Made by a program: the position numbers and the translations under genes
Assembly (NCBI GenBank): GCA_036897485.1
Contig: JAYMTF010000814.1
Coordinates: 1 to 29,758, forward strand
Direction of reading: 5' to 3'
DNA length: 29,758 bases
Source of the DNA: Pelargonium nanum
Lineage: Eukaryota; Streptophyta; Magnoliopsida; Geraniales; Geraniaceae
The notes under the pieces: model-generated
Databases searched by the model: none
The model's input: only the letters and a program-made list of their open reading frames with translations
Told to the model about the DNA's origin: nothing
Shown: positions 9,796 through 20,900 of the stretch, in pieces
How positions within the stretch are numbered: position 1 is the first letter of the stretch
Layout: each line of letters opens with the position of its first letter

Positions 9796-12700
9796 TCACA
9801 GTCGGAGATTTATTCTCTCGGAGATTCTCAGGATATCCGAATAGATCCTATCGCCTCCCATTTCCGTGCCATTGGTGCCAGCAGCGACTCTTAATACGTC
9901 TTCAATCAAAGCAACATTTCCCATAATGTCAACATGCCCTCCGCTCTGAAGACCACGCCCTTCAAGAAAACTAGCGGGTGCCTTGTGCCGGTACTCCCTT
10001 ATGTATGTAGGGCTGCCTGACGGGTTGAACCGGGTTTTTCCTTTCCACCCTTTGGCACACATGAAACCAGCACTGAGAACTGGCACAGTCTCGTCACCAT
10101 CCACAAAATATACTCCACTCTTCAAGCAGCTCCCTTCGTCTCCATCAACCGAGCTGTCTATTTGGAACGGGATGTTCTTGCACTTGTTATAAGAAGGCGA
10201 CAGCCTGTACACATACGATCTTTCTGTGGGAATCCCAACACCATATAAGCAGTAAATCTCCATGTCTGGAGCATCAGGTAGCCTGAAACAGATATTAACA
10301 ATGTGCCTCTTAATTAAGTACTATACATGCATATTGCAGAAAAAGGTTTATTTTGTGACTAGAAATTATCCGATTTGAAAGGATGTTCCTACTTACCTTG
10401 TCTCAAGTGGATTGGACCAGTACTTGTAATGAGCGTATTTTGGATCGTCAAGATTGTCAGCAATCCCGTGGGAGAAGTGAGCCTCAGCCCGTTGCATTGT
10501 CTTCGGAGCCACAGAGCGAAGAAGGTCAATAGCAGTTTTAACAGTGTAAGCTTTATTTTCTGCAACCTTACGGATGCTTTCTCTGCTCATCTCGTCGTAT
10601 TCAGTCCAAACTTCTCCGCAAGGTATGCTGATATTATTAGAAGTACTTGAGTGCAGTATTTCCTGTTGATGAATCATTTTTAGATCCCACACAAAAGAAG
10701 TATAAACAAGAATAACCACTGGAATTGAGAACATGATGAATAATCTAGAAAGCCACTATGTGATGACAACAACTGATTGACTGAACATGTTTTGTCGAAG
10801 CCTTATCAAAGCTTGTGATCAATTCGAGTTCTGCTAACAATGGAAGAAGAAAAAAAAACGAAGTTTCCACGACTGTTTTCTATTTGGTCTTTTTTTTTTA
10901 AGTGTGACATCAATATTCAAGAGGAAAACCTAAGGAGAGTTAGAGACACAGTGAGTACCTTTGAATCAAAAGAAGGGAGCTGCGAAGAAGGTAATTTTGA
11001 TGATGCCTTATCAAAAGAAATTATTCTTCCATACTTGGCATGCTCATTTACTTGGAAACCTATTTTCCCATTAATACTGTTGGTATTGTTGACACTTAGA
11101 GTTGGTTGCATGTCTCTTTTATTTGCCGAATCACAACCATGCCCCTCTTCAGGAGACCAGTCCATGTTACCCCAGATGGTCTCTCCTCCTTTTGGCATCA
11201 GTGATGCTCCAGAATCCCATGTTCGAGACACTCGCATGATGTGTTCTAGGGTTTGAAGTCCAAGAAATTCAGAATTCAAAAAACCAGGAGCCATGGCTCT
11301 GCAATGCCACATAATAAGTATATAATTTATTATATATAGAAATTTGAACAAGTTTACTTTGTGTTTCACACACATACATTTATCAAGAAAGTACCATCTT
11401 ATTAATTCTTTTGGAATCACAAAGGTGTTTGGCAAATCTTACTTCATGGATCAACTCGAGTGTTTGAATGATTCATAAAGCTCATGAAATCATTTCATAG
11501 CGTATCCATGAGGTGCTGCAATGTCTCCCTAGCTAAATCAATTTCTTCTTTTACATGTAGCGGCCTAGTTTAATTTCCATAAGAATGTACTAAAATCTAG
11601 AAAGTGCGTTGCGAAAGGAGGGAAAATGGAAAGGAAATAAGTGCCGAACAGAAACTCAACAACTAGCCTCTCTGTCTGGTACCATCAAAACTGAAATTTC
11701 AACGAGCAAATGAATATGACTTTTGAAAAGACTAACCTCACAAGTGCAACATCTTTCCCCTCAGCAGAAAAAATATTACTAACTGCCTTCGGCACACCAA
11801 GAAATGTTGGGCCAATATTCATGACGGCTTTGATGTACTTTGAACACCAATTAGATCCACCGCCACCTCCCATAGGAGGAGGTGATTCAACCCATTTAAG
11901 GAAATGGAGGAAATAAAGAACCCCCATAGAGTGAGGCACCACCACCACTTTCTTATTTCCATTCGCTGCATACATAAGCTCAATTTTACTCTTCAGTCTA
12001 CAAAGAGCTTGGTCCCGAACCTGTTTTTCCCAAGTAACAAAATAATAGAGCAGACTCAATCAAAATGTATGTATGTGATACTCATGCTTTCTAGCTACTT
12101 CACTTGAATGAGTTATAGATACTAAGAAGGGACACATCCAATGCAAGATAAGTATATATAATATACTTCCTCCGTCTCAAAACGAGTGTCATGTTTCTCT
12201 TGAAATTTTGTCCCAAAATGAGTGTTTTTACTTTTAGGAAGTTAGTTATGTATGAATTGAGTATATATATAGTAAGAGTACAAAGCTTCGCTTAAAGGAA
12301 ATTAAGGAAATGAAGTTGGCTTTTAGGTTATAACTATTTGAAATCGAATCATTAGAAAAGAAGAAAAAAAATTGAATCATAACATGTGCACAAACACATG
12401 CACAGAAATGGTCCAAGAGGCAATGACTTTTCATTTTAGAATGACATGAACTATTGGGAATCTAAAGATAATCTCTTTGTGGATCAACAAGTAGTCAATT
12501 TAGTAAATATAAAAAATAAAATCTTCTCTCCCAGTGTACTTTTCACATCCTATTAATATTTAATCCCTTACCCTACCCATATATTGAAATGACATAAATG
12601 ACCCATCTCTTGTGAAACTAGTAAGTGAATATTTTTGCAGCTCCAACAAGTGCAGAGAACAATATTAATTGCTGCAATGTTACAGTAGAGGACAATGCAA

Positions 12701-13481
12701 ACAAAGAAATAGTATATACCTCAGTGTTCTGGAAAGATAGTCTCCAATCATAAGCTGCCATATGCAAATTCTTCCCTTCATAACCAATTTGCGCCAGATT
12801 CTCAATGAGAACAGCCCATACAAAATACCCCGGAGCAAAATAGTCAGCAGCAACCAGCCCTTGAACTGGACGGACCCGAATGCCTGGAGGATCAAGACCA
12901 GTCACATTGTGCAGTGACAAATGCTCCAACCAACACAAAGGCCTAACCAATAACAAACACAATTCAAATGAGCTGAGAACTCAATTACACCTCGCATCCA
13001 AATACAAGTTTTCAAAACTACAGGCATTACAACACACAAACCTCTTGAAGATTTCCGCAAAGCTGCCGCCCCATAGGCGCTTCCTGAACAGGCCTTCGGC
13101 GCAAGGCCTTCCCTCCCAGAGCTCGAGCCCACCAGTGACAATGCCAGGCACCAAAACCACCGGGTGAAGTGCCGTCAAGCCCTCGCGTTTAAGCCTCATC
13201 CCGGGTGTTTCAGGAGCCTGAAGGCCAGGCAATGTAGCAGACAAACAATGATACAAAAACAAAAGAAGCCACCAAGCAGTGCACACATACCCAACTGCCC
13301 AAAAACAAGTATCCACACACCTCCATTTCTTGGGCTGTCTCTTCCTCTTCTTCCTCTTATTGACCTCGGCAAAATCCTTAGCTGCAGAGACAACACTCTC
13401 TCCCTTGTTGTCAACCTTAGGAGTTCCAATCACAGGCTCTACATAGCACAACTTACGAAAACGAAGAATTGAAGCCCTCAT
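9796..13481 (-). CDS. PDAT2: Phospholipid:diacylglycerol acyltransferase, PDAT2 type
   Basis: This 679-residue LCAT-family enzyme is expected to move an acyl chain from the sn-2 position of phospholipid to diacylglycerol, making triacylglycerol and lysophospholipid at the ER without acyl-CoA. Exons (minus strand): 13042-13481, 12720-12942, 11737-12020, 10959-11298, 10397-10662 and 9796-10282; all phases join, and six exons is usual for plant PDATs. The N terminus begins MRASILRFRK, followed by a basic patch KRKKRKRQPKKWR (42-54) and one membrane segment (about 58-80), giving a single-pass ER protein with a lumenal domain. Motifs: PGIVTGGLELWEG, the lid region PLCWLEHL, PHSMG with nucleophile Ser252, FVDGDETVP with the catalytic Asp (579 or 581), and GGHVDIMGN with His634. 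The start and the divergent middle (about 360-440) match PDAT2 better than PDAT1. Both catalytic and structural motifs are intact. Confidence 0.94.
12168..12240 (+). repeat. Stowaway-like MITE terminal fragment in PDAT2 intron 2
   Basis: The sequence ACTTCCTCCGTCTCAAAACG followed by AGTGTCATGTTTC is close to the CTCCCTCCGTCCC-type ends of Stowaway (Tc1/mariner) MITEs and is flanked by TA. An internal echo (CCCAAAATGAGTGTTTTTACTTTTAG) follows. No matching inverted end is seen within the intron, so the element is a solo or truncated end. A diverged copy of the same motif lies at about 21993-22022. Confidence 0.5.
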
Positions 13482-14213
13482 AGATTTTTCAAAAAAAAAA
13501 AATCAAAAAATTGGTTCCTAATCTACCAACAAGAGCTAAAGAGAAAGCGGTGGAGCAAGTGATTATAGTGAAGAACGAAGCTGAGAGGACTATAAAACAA
13601 AACCTTAGGAAACATCGAACCACGTGGTGGAAAATAAGGGATGGGAGTTTCTCTGGGGACCAGAATCAAACAGATGGTGTGCAATAAAATTACAAGCAAA
13701 GCTAGTGAAATCATGAGCTTTTCTTCTTCTCCTTCTGGATGCTGAGGTGAAACCATTTGTATTGTTGGTTCACAGTGACACTTGTCTTCACCTTCGCATG
13801 CAACCCTTTATCTGCTGTCACTCACCACAGCTCTCTCTCGAGACGCTTCCACAATATTAACAAATGGTTTCCTCGTGGACGCCTCTTGTGGACTCCACTG
13901 TCCCTTTCCCGTCAACACGTACACACCCTCGACGCTTCCTCTGTTTCTCTCTAGACTCTTGAGGCCAAAAATGAGAACTTTATTTCTGGGTTTTGGTCTG
14001 AAATCTGAATCAGTAAAGTCCCAAGGAGCGGCGATAGCTGAACACGAACATAGAGAATCCGAACGGGTCATGGATGGTGCGCCCCTAATCGTAGGAGTGG
14101 CACACGCCACCCAAAATTTAAAAACACCGCAACCCAAATTGCCTCTGATTCCATGTCTGGTGGCGGTGGGCCTCACCATCACCATCTCACTGCATGTAAT
14201 TTAATTGACCCAT
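13482..14213. other. PDAT2 upstream region
   Basis: This contains the 5' leader and promoter of the PDAT2-type gene (minus strand). It is richer in GC than most intergenic DNA in the window, which produces several open frames on both strands. None has a recognisable domain or family signature. It ends at the SINE target site at 14214. Confidence 0.4.
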
Positions 14214-14443
14214 CGAAAATATTGTAACCCACTAGGTGTGGCGCAGTTGGTGCGCTGGGCTGAGTGGGAAGAGCTGTTGAGTTCGATCCTCACTCAACAC
14301 ACTAGTGACGAAGAGGTGAAAAATCTGTGACTAAGCCTCAAATGGAGATTAGTCTGGATATGGTCAAAAATGGCTTATAGGTGTCTATTGCGAAAGTGCG
14401 AGCCTGCTCAGGAACCCCATGGTATAAACCGAAAATATTGTAA
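14214..14443 (+). mobile_element. tRNA-derived SINE with perfect 14-bp target-site duplication
   Basis: The element occupies 14228-14429 (about 202 bp) and is flanked by exact copies of CGAAAATATTGTAA at 14214-14227 and 14430-14443. The head carries RNA polymerase III promoter boxes: an A box TGGCGCAGTTGG (14239-14250) and a B box GAGTTCGATCC (14279-14289), in tRNA-like spacing. The rest is an unrelated body. There is no long poly(A) tail; the 3' end reads CATGGTATAAAC. A perfect long duplication implies a fairly recent insertion by LINE-encoded reverse transcriptase. The family name cannot be assigned here. Confidence 0.88.
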
Positions 14444-15053
14444 ATTGACAAGACGATGGTGAATATTTTGAATAAAAACAGAGAACACGGTGTGGTTAAG
14501 GAAATAGGGCGTGTGTATACATTATTTTACGGTTTAATAAAAAGAAGATACCATATGAAATTGTCTGAATCAAAATATATAAGAGTAGAATATATATTAT
14601 AAATCGGTTTATTATTTGTTTAAACTTAATATTAGTTTCAAAATAACGTTCCAAAAAAATATTAGTTTCAAAATTAAGATTTACCTTTTGTTTTTATACA
14701 CTAATCGATTCTTTTTTTGTAAATGAAACATTACACGTCACTTTGTACAATTACCAAACAAGCTGAAGGTACAACTTACAAGGAGCTTATGGAATAAATG
14801 AAAATAGACAGTATGAGAACTGTAATGCACATAGAGGTCAATTTTGTGGACTGTATCAATATGGTATTTTGGATTAGTTCTTCCAACTAACTACTATCGA
14901 TCTCAAAAATAGTATTTTGTACAAGGTTTGAAGCTGGATTAAGGCTGAAACTCAAAGATCACATGATGGAAGCCCACATATATAAACAGTAGAGGAAGTG
15001 GTTTAATTCGGTACAATGAGAAATTTTTAACCTGCCTTCAACATATGAAAGTT
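14444..15053. other. Intergenic, no gene seen
   Basis: AT-rich sequence. A direct repeat AATATTAGTTTCAAAAT occurs twice near 14627-14674. No coding region or defined element is recognised. Confidence 0.4.
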
Positions 15054-15243
15054 ATCACAAACAAAAGCAATTTAGGTCCCTGTTACAAACCGAACTCATC
15101 GATCTAGTACACTTTCATACATGTGTTGCATGACTGCCGTCAGTTTGTGTCGTCAAGTCCTACAACAAGTGGTGTGAAAGTGTACTAAAATCGTACTAGC
15201 TGAGTTCGGTTAGTAACATTATAACCTTGTTTTTGCTTGTGAT
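15054..15243. repeat. Hairpin-forming inverted repeat (foldback or MITE-like element)
   Basis: The left arm (15054-15119) and right arm (15173-15243) are imperfect reverse complements. Matching blocks include ATCACAA/TTGTGAT, ACCGAACTCA/TGAGTTCGGT, TAGTACACTTTCA/TGAAAGTGTACTA and GTTAC/GTAAC. Pairing partly continues inward, so most of the 190 bp could fold into one stem. A diverged copy of one arm lies at 15441-15575. Flanking target duplications are not obvious. A non-autonomous DNA transposon fits best; a small-RNA precursor is possible but unsupported. Confidence 0.65.
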
Positions 15244-15440
15244 CATTTTAATTTATATGTCAAAGGTCGATAAGATCTTTTGTGTTGTATCAAATTAAAT
15301 CACATGCTCTACCTCGACGTGAATTCTATCAATTCTTTTAAATTTCAGCCTTAGCTTGACTAGAGTTTTGCTCCAAAAAGAAAAACTTAACTAGTGACTT
15401 GACCAGATCAAGACATTTTACGGCACGAATTGACAACAAC

Positions 15441-15575
15441 CATGCAACACTTGTATGAAGGTGTACTAGATACGTACAAGACCAGTTCGAGTTCCATTAG
15501 TAAAAGGAACCTTATGGTTAAGTAAAGGGTCCTTTACCTCACTTGTCTCGTATATACTTGCTTTTGCTTGTTCGG
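15441..15575. repeat. Diverged second copy of the 15.1-kb hairpin repeat arm
   Basis: This segment shares CATGCAACAC.TGTATGAA.GTGTACTAGAT and, further on, GTTCGAGTTCCATTAGTAA and TTGCTTTTGCTTGT with the reverse complement of 15053-15132 and with the right arm at 15173-15243. The order of blocks is the same. It is therefore a related element, or half of one, about 200 bp away. Confidence 0.55.
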
Positions 15576-16051
15576 TAACTGGAGTACCTCATAAGCAAGG
15601 CGACAAAAGACGTAAAGACGTAGGTTTTGATCGACTATGCATGAAAAAGTTAGAAATATTATTGGGTGTTTTAGCTCTAGTGAATGTGTGAGCATTACTG
15701 CGAGCCACACCACACCGCGTCACACATACATTTTCGTCATCGGTGCATGAACAGACTACCACGTTACACAATCCTTGTCTTCTTCAATGCATAAATGAAG
15801 ATTGTTATTGATAGGAAACAAAAAATATCATTATCTTCAATGATAAGATTAGGCCTAATCCAAAAAAGCAGACTAGTAACATGAAACCAGCTAAAACCAG
15901 CTAGCTGATCCAGATACTGATCCTCACACGGAAGGAACTATGGACAAGAAATCTCTACAACGGTATCTAGGATCTTCATTATGGTCCAGTTATGACAATT
16001 CCGTCTCCACCAGAACAATCCACTTCAACTATCAAGCCTCCAATATAAAAC
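15576..16051. other. Intergenic, no gene seen
   Basis: No domain or repeat is recognised. The right end adjoins the pseudogene at 16052 and probably holds its former 3' flank. Confidence 0.35.
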
Positions 16052-16464
16052 TCAATCCGATTTTCTCTCAAAACCCATCATCTCCCGAGCCAAGCACAAC
16101 TTGCTATCGCCCAATTCAAGCACAGCCTCCCATTCCGATTCCGAAGCATACACAAAGTGGTCTTCGTTTTTGCAAACAATAGAGTAAACCCAACGCACCG
16201 GCACGGCCCGTGCACCATTAGCCAAATCATGAGCACGCAGAGAATCAGCCAAGCTATCAACCTCGCCACTGCGTTGGAGTATCGGTTGTGGCTATAGAAT
16301 ATAAGGAATCGCAGACGTATTTTTCTTGTTCCGAGGTTGTGAGGAGGAAGATTTTGGAGCCCACGGCCAAAGTGATAGAACCTTTGCGGTATTTGGGTGG
16401 AGACGAATCCATCAACACATGGGCTCGAACCAGCTCTTCGTTCTCGTGATCCAGAACGGGCCAT
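16052..16464 (-). pseudogene. Frameshifted remnant of an unrecognised protein gene
   Basis: On the minus strand, protein-like sequence continues across about 410 bp only if the frame changes. A start ATG at 16464 opens MARSGSR; the frame one base on then gives the coherent stretch ELVRAHVLMDSSPPKYRKG to SEQEKYVCDSLYS. Near 16275-16290 it passes to a third frame with SLADSLRAHDLANGARAV, RWVYSIVCKNEDHFVYAS and LELGDSKLCLAREMMGF, ending at a TGA at 16052. No frame alone covers it, so this is probably a broken gene or a processed copy; no intron is evident. I do not recognise the family; a plant F-box-associated or lineage-specific protein are guesses only. The surrounding DNA is repeat-rich. Confidence 0.6.
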
Positions 16465-17160
16465 ATAAAATCGAGAGATATGGTTAAATGAAAACTTTCA
16501 AATAGGAAAAAGCTTTCGTCACAGTTAGTAATAACAGTATAACTAGCTATCTGAGTCTGAGTAATATAATTGTTGATGTGTCTTGGTGAACTCCACTAAA
16601 AATGCAAGTTCAATCACTTACCTAATTATAGTTATGTTGTTATTTGACGTATCATCGTTTACTCAAATTATATTATATACACATTAACATTTTGTCACGG
16701 TCACATCTACATCAACATTGGTTAATGAATTTGAATGAAACGACTTAATTGGAGATGTTGAAAGTACATATGCTTAATTGAACAAAATATAGTACACACT
16801 TGTTCAAATATTTTACCAAGTTTATTACGTAGTTCTATTATGTAAACACTGGTTGCTCAGTTTTAAAAAAGCTGTCTAAAACAGATTAAAAAAATGTGGA
16901 TCTATTTAAGAATTTGATTATTATTATCACGTGATATTAAAAAAAAAGTAACTATGTCGAAAGCATTATACATTGCATGAAGGATGTGGTATACTAGCTA
17001 GTATGGAACAATGTGTAGTCGGGACTCGGGAGTGTGTGTCACATTGGCATTGGGAACATCGGTGTGGGACGGTTGGCGATTTGTGCGGCCAACGTCAGAG
17101 CATGCGTTAGCCATGTCGAGTGCAACTGGAGATGCGGAAGCACGAGCTTGAGTTTGGAGG
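16465..17160. other. Intergenic, upstream part of a decayed retroelement region
   Basis: The first 500 bp are AT-rich and featureless. From about 17000 the base composition turns GC-rich, like the RNase H remnant that follows, so the retroelement-derived sequence may begin there. Confidence 0.35.
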
Positions 17161-17607
17161 TGGTGAGATGGTTGAGGCCGCCGAGGGGAAGTTAAAAGTT
17201 AACTACAATGCGATTTTTGTTTTGAAAATGAAAATTAGAATTGGATGAGAGGTAAGAGATTGGAATGACCGATGTTAGGGCGGTGGGGGGCAATGTTGGA
17301 GTGGTAGCCCGGCGGATTAGGAGGTTAAAGTTGCGGTGATTTGAGAAGCTATGCTATGGTTCATGGATAGAGGATGGTTCGACATTATTGAATAGAACTC
17401 GCTATCGGCTATTAAAGTAATCCAGACCGAAGAAAAGTCTCTAGTGCTTTTGGAGTGATTATTAGGTGTATTGAGTTTCATCATGTGGGTAAATCAGCTA
17501 TGGCTCATGCCTTGACTAGGTTCATTGGGGTTGGCCTCGGATTTGTATTGTTGGATCGGGCAAGCTGCCCCGTTCTATTGTGGATGCTTTGGGTTATGAT
17601 TTTTTCA
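17161..17607 (+). pseudogene. Decayed RNase H-like domain (RVT_3 type) of a plant LINE-class retroelement or derived gene
   Basis: Pieces in different frames line up in the order of the RNase H-like domain found at the end of many plant non-LTR retroelement proteins. They are GKLKVNYNAIF (start of the domain, usually KxNxDAAF), MDRGWFDIIE, SLSAIKVIQTEEKS, FHHVGKSAMAHALTRF (17476-17526, equivalent to the conserved V-R-E-x-N-x-x-A-H-x-L-A-R helix) and a C-terminal WIGQAAP followed by DALGYDFF. Several stops and frameshifts break it, and the first catalytic Asp position reads Asn in VNYNA. It is inactive. It ends about 320 bp upstream of the AXS start codon. Confidence 0.7.
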
Positions 17608-17658
17608 TTAAGAAGAAAAAAAAGACAGCTGAACCCAGCAGTATTGTAGCTGCCTGTA

Positions 17659-17664
17659 CACGTG
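17659..17664. promoter_or_regulatory. G-box (CACGTG) upstream of AXS
   Basis: The palindrome CACGTG, in the context TACACGTGGC, is an ABRE/G-box core about 260 bp upstream of the AXS start. Such sites bind bZIP and bHLH factors in plants; function here is inferred from sequence only. Confidence 0.45.
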
Positions 17665-17788
17665 GCTGTCAACATCAAGCGAGTACACAGTGTGTTTACT
17701 CGTCCGCGAGTATAATGGAAACCACTGGCAATAGATGTAGGCTCCGGCAGAGTCACGTACACTTGCACCTCACACACATATCTTCCCT

Positions 17789-17800
17789 TCCATAAATACC
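17789..17800 (+). promoter_or_regulatory. AXS: Probable TATA-like element of AXS
   Basis: The sequence TCCATAAATACC lies about 130 bp before the AXS ATG, at a suitable distance for a transcription start near 17820. It is an imperfect TATA box. The leader that follows is pyrimidine-rich, typical of highly expressed plant genes. Confidence 0.4.
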
Positions 17801-17926
17801 ACTGCCCAAAACACTTCCTCTCATCCATTTCTCTACTCCAAACTCTCTGCAACCCTCGCGCACGTTAGTCTTCGCCACCGTGCTCCAAACTAAGCATATA
17901 CACTATCAACCAATCCGTCGTTGAAA

Positions 17927-20900
17927 ATGGCAGCGTCGGCGGCGAAATTAGATCTCGACGGCAAGCCGATAAAGCCGCTCACAATATGCATGATCGGCGC
18001 CGGAGGGTTCATCGGATCCCATCTATGCGACAAGATAATGACGGAGACGCCACACAAGGTCCTGGCCCTCGATGTGTACAATGACAAGATCAAGCACCTT
18101 CTGGAGCCCGCCACGAACCAATGGGCCGATCGCATCCAGTTCCACCGCCTCAACATCAAGAACGATTCACGCCTCGAAGGCCTCATCAAGATGTCAGATC
18201 TGGTACTGCCTCCGCATCCCTCATTGTTTAAATTTGTGTATATGTTTGTGTTTTGTGTACTGTCTGTTGGATTTGGCGCTTAATTGCGGCGGTTTTGGCC
18301 GTGCAGACGGTAAATCTGGCGGCGATCTGCACCCCGGCGGACTACAACACGCGCCCGCTCGACACCATTTACAGCAACTTCATCGATGCGCTCCCAGTGG
18401 TAAGCACTTCTGGACGCAATTGGCGTGATTTGGCCTATTTTCATGTCATAGATTTGGATAATGATTGAATTGATTGGGGATGATGATTGTTGTTTTTGAC
18501 GTGCTTTTCAGGTGAAGTACTGTTCGGAAAACAACAAGCGTCTCATTCACTTCTCTACTTGTGAAGTCTATGGAAAGACTATTGGGAGCTATCTTCCTAA
18601 AGATTCACCTCTTCGTCAGGTGAGCTTTCACTTTCTTTAGATTAAATTGTCTTGCGATCTGCATTTTCATTTTAGATCCGTATCTTCTCTGCTATTTTTG
18701 TCACTTTCTGATATTGCATTTATGTGCATTTAAGTAGCTATATCAGTGTTCATAATATGAAATACAATATTTCCTTGGAAATATTCTAATTGGTCTAGGT
18801 CCCAGTAAGGTCAAGAATTGTGATTTAATATGCCGATATAGACATATTCAGTATTGGTTGTGAAATTATGCCTTGGTGTTCAATTGCAATTGTACTGATT
18901 GATATATTAATATGCAATTAATATTGATACACTCAGTTGAAGCATTCTTGGGTATATTTTACTACCAAGTACTTAACTTCTCCACATCAGCCTGTTGTAT
19001 TTTGAATTGAAGATATGGTAGTACATGAATTGGAGTTTTGTGATTATGCATTCTGTTGGATTAGTTCGCAAGTTGAGTTGTAGGAAGGATTCATACACTT
19101 TACACAATTTGGTCTATGGTGATCAGGCAGAATGTGTTCATGAACCTCCCATTAAATCACTTGAATATACTTAATGTTGTAAAGTAATGTGCTGGCTATC
19201 CTTAGAAATTATTGGTAAAAAAATTGGGATGCTTGATGACTTAAGCTCAGATTTCTGATAGGCTTTCGTGGAGTTCACTAAAACTAATATTTTAGTTTGA
19301 GGGAATTGAGTTGGTTGGAAGCTGTGTATGGTTTTCAGTTTTGTGTTGAAGCAAGCAGTGATTCATCACTGCTTGTGACCATACAACTCTGAAGCTTCTT
19401 TTTTTAGAACGGGGAAACTGGAAAACTATCCAGCTATGGAGAGCATATGTGAAGTTATAGTGCCTAGGTGTCAACTTCATAAGATGGTATTTAGTTGGAT
19501 AATTTGTTTGTTTTGTAAACTGCATATTGTTATATTAGGATAAGTCCATCTGTTAGGACTAGCTGGTTTACTTGCCATGCTCAAATCCGAGGGTTTTGAG
19601 TGTTGCATTCTATTAGCACACGTAAAGCTTCCATTTACTATCAGTTTTCTTCCAAGACAATGACACGATTCTTGCATTATATTTAATATTTTATTTTTCT
19701 GCTTATCAAAAAAAAAAAAAAATTGTTCTAATGTGTGGGATGCTCTATTTGGGGTTGGATCATTATATGTGTGCAGTACCAGTAAGATTGATGTTTCTGT
19801 TCAAAGTTATAGCCTCACCTTAGTTAAACCATACAAAACATTCTATGGATCCCAATCTGGTAGTAAAGATACATATTCTTAGGCAAGATTAATGAATATA
19901 ACTATATAAGTTAATTGTTATGCGTATAGAACGTGTGTTAACCATTGGAAGTATAATAGTGAGTTTATATTACCTAATCGAGCCTCCTAATTTATTTTCT
20001 TTGGTTATTAAGATATTGAAAAGCACTTACTCCATTCATGTTACTAGACAGTCTGCATTAGCAAACTTTGGTTGGGAAAGACTAGAAGCTCATGAAAATC
20101 GTGTTTAGGATGCAGTTTGTTTGGTTTCCTCCCTTTTAGTGGCTGATTGTTGAAACTTTTCTGAGTTGTTTTATGTGCTATGTTGTGATAGGATCCTGCT
20201 TACTTCGTTCTAAAAGAAGATACATCCCCCTGCATTTTTGGTTCTATTGAGAAGCAGAGGTGGTCCTATGCCTGTGCAAAGCAATTGATTGAGAGGCTGA
20301 TTTACGGTGCACATCTTGTCTGTTAATCTGGTTGTTTTAAGTTACCTCAACATATCATGCTAATTTGTTTTTTCATCAACTACTTGGATTACAGCCGAAG
20401 GTGCAGAGAATGGTCTTGAATTCACCATTGTGAGACCATTCAACTGGATTGGACCCAGAATGGATTTTATCCCTGGCATTGATGGTCCAACTGAGGGTGT
20501 TCCAAGAGTTTTGGCATGCTTCAGCAATGTGAGCCCAAACATAACTTTGAAGTATTATATACTGTTTTGATTCTCTTTCCTTTTCCAGTGACATCAATCT
20601 TTTCATTGTTTGTCCTCAGGGTCTCCTACGAGGCGAACCTCTCAAGCTTGTGGACGGTGGCGAGTCCCAGAGAACATTTGTTTATATCAAGGATGCTATT
20701 GAAGCTGTTCTGCTAATGATTGTATGTTTCAATTATGATCACACCTATTGTTCTGGTTCTATAATTTTTTTAAGGAAAGAAGTATCTGAGTGGTGTGTTC
20801 TTTTCATCAGGAAAATCCTGCCAGAGCCAATGGTCACATTTTCAATGTTGGCAATCCTAACAACGAAGTTACTGTCAGGCAGCTTGCAGAGATGATGACT

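Noticed and set aside
10840-11256. Plus-strand open frame of 138 codons opposite PDAT2 exon 4 and intron 4
   Set aside because: Antisense to the conserved exon, with no recognisable domain.
13164-13472. Plus-strand open frame of 102 codons opposite PDAT2 exon 1
   Set aside because: It lies antisense to a well-supported exon and has no family signature; its openness follows from the codon use of the real gene.
13782-14204. Open frames on both strands upstream of PDAT2
   Set aside because: No domain, no homology that I recognise, and the position suits the promoter and leader; GC content explains the open frames.
18072-18428. Plus-strand open frame overlapping AXS exons 1 and 2 in another frame
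   Set aside because: It runs through an intron in the wrong frame; the AXS frame is conserved and complete.
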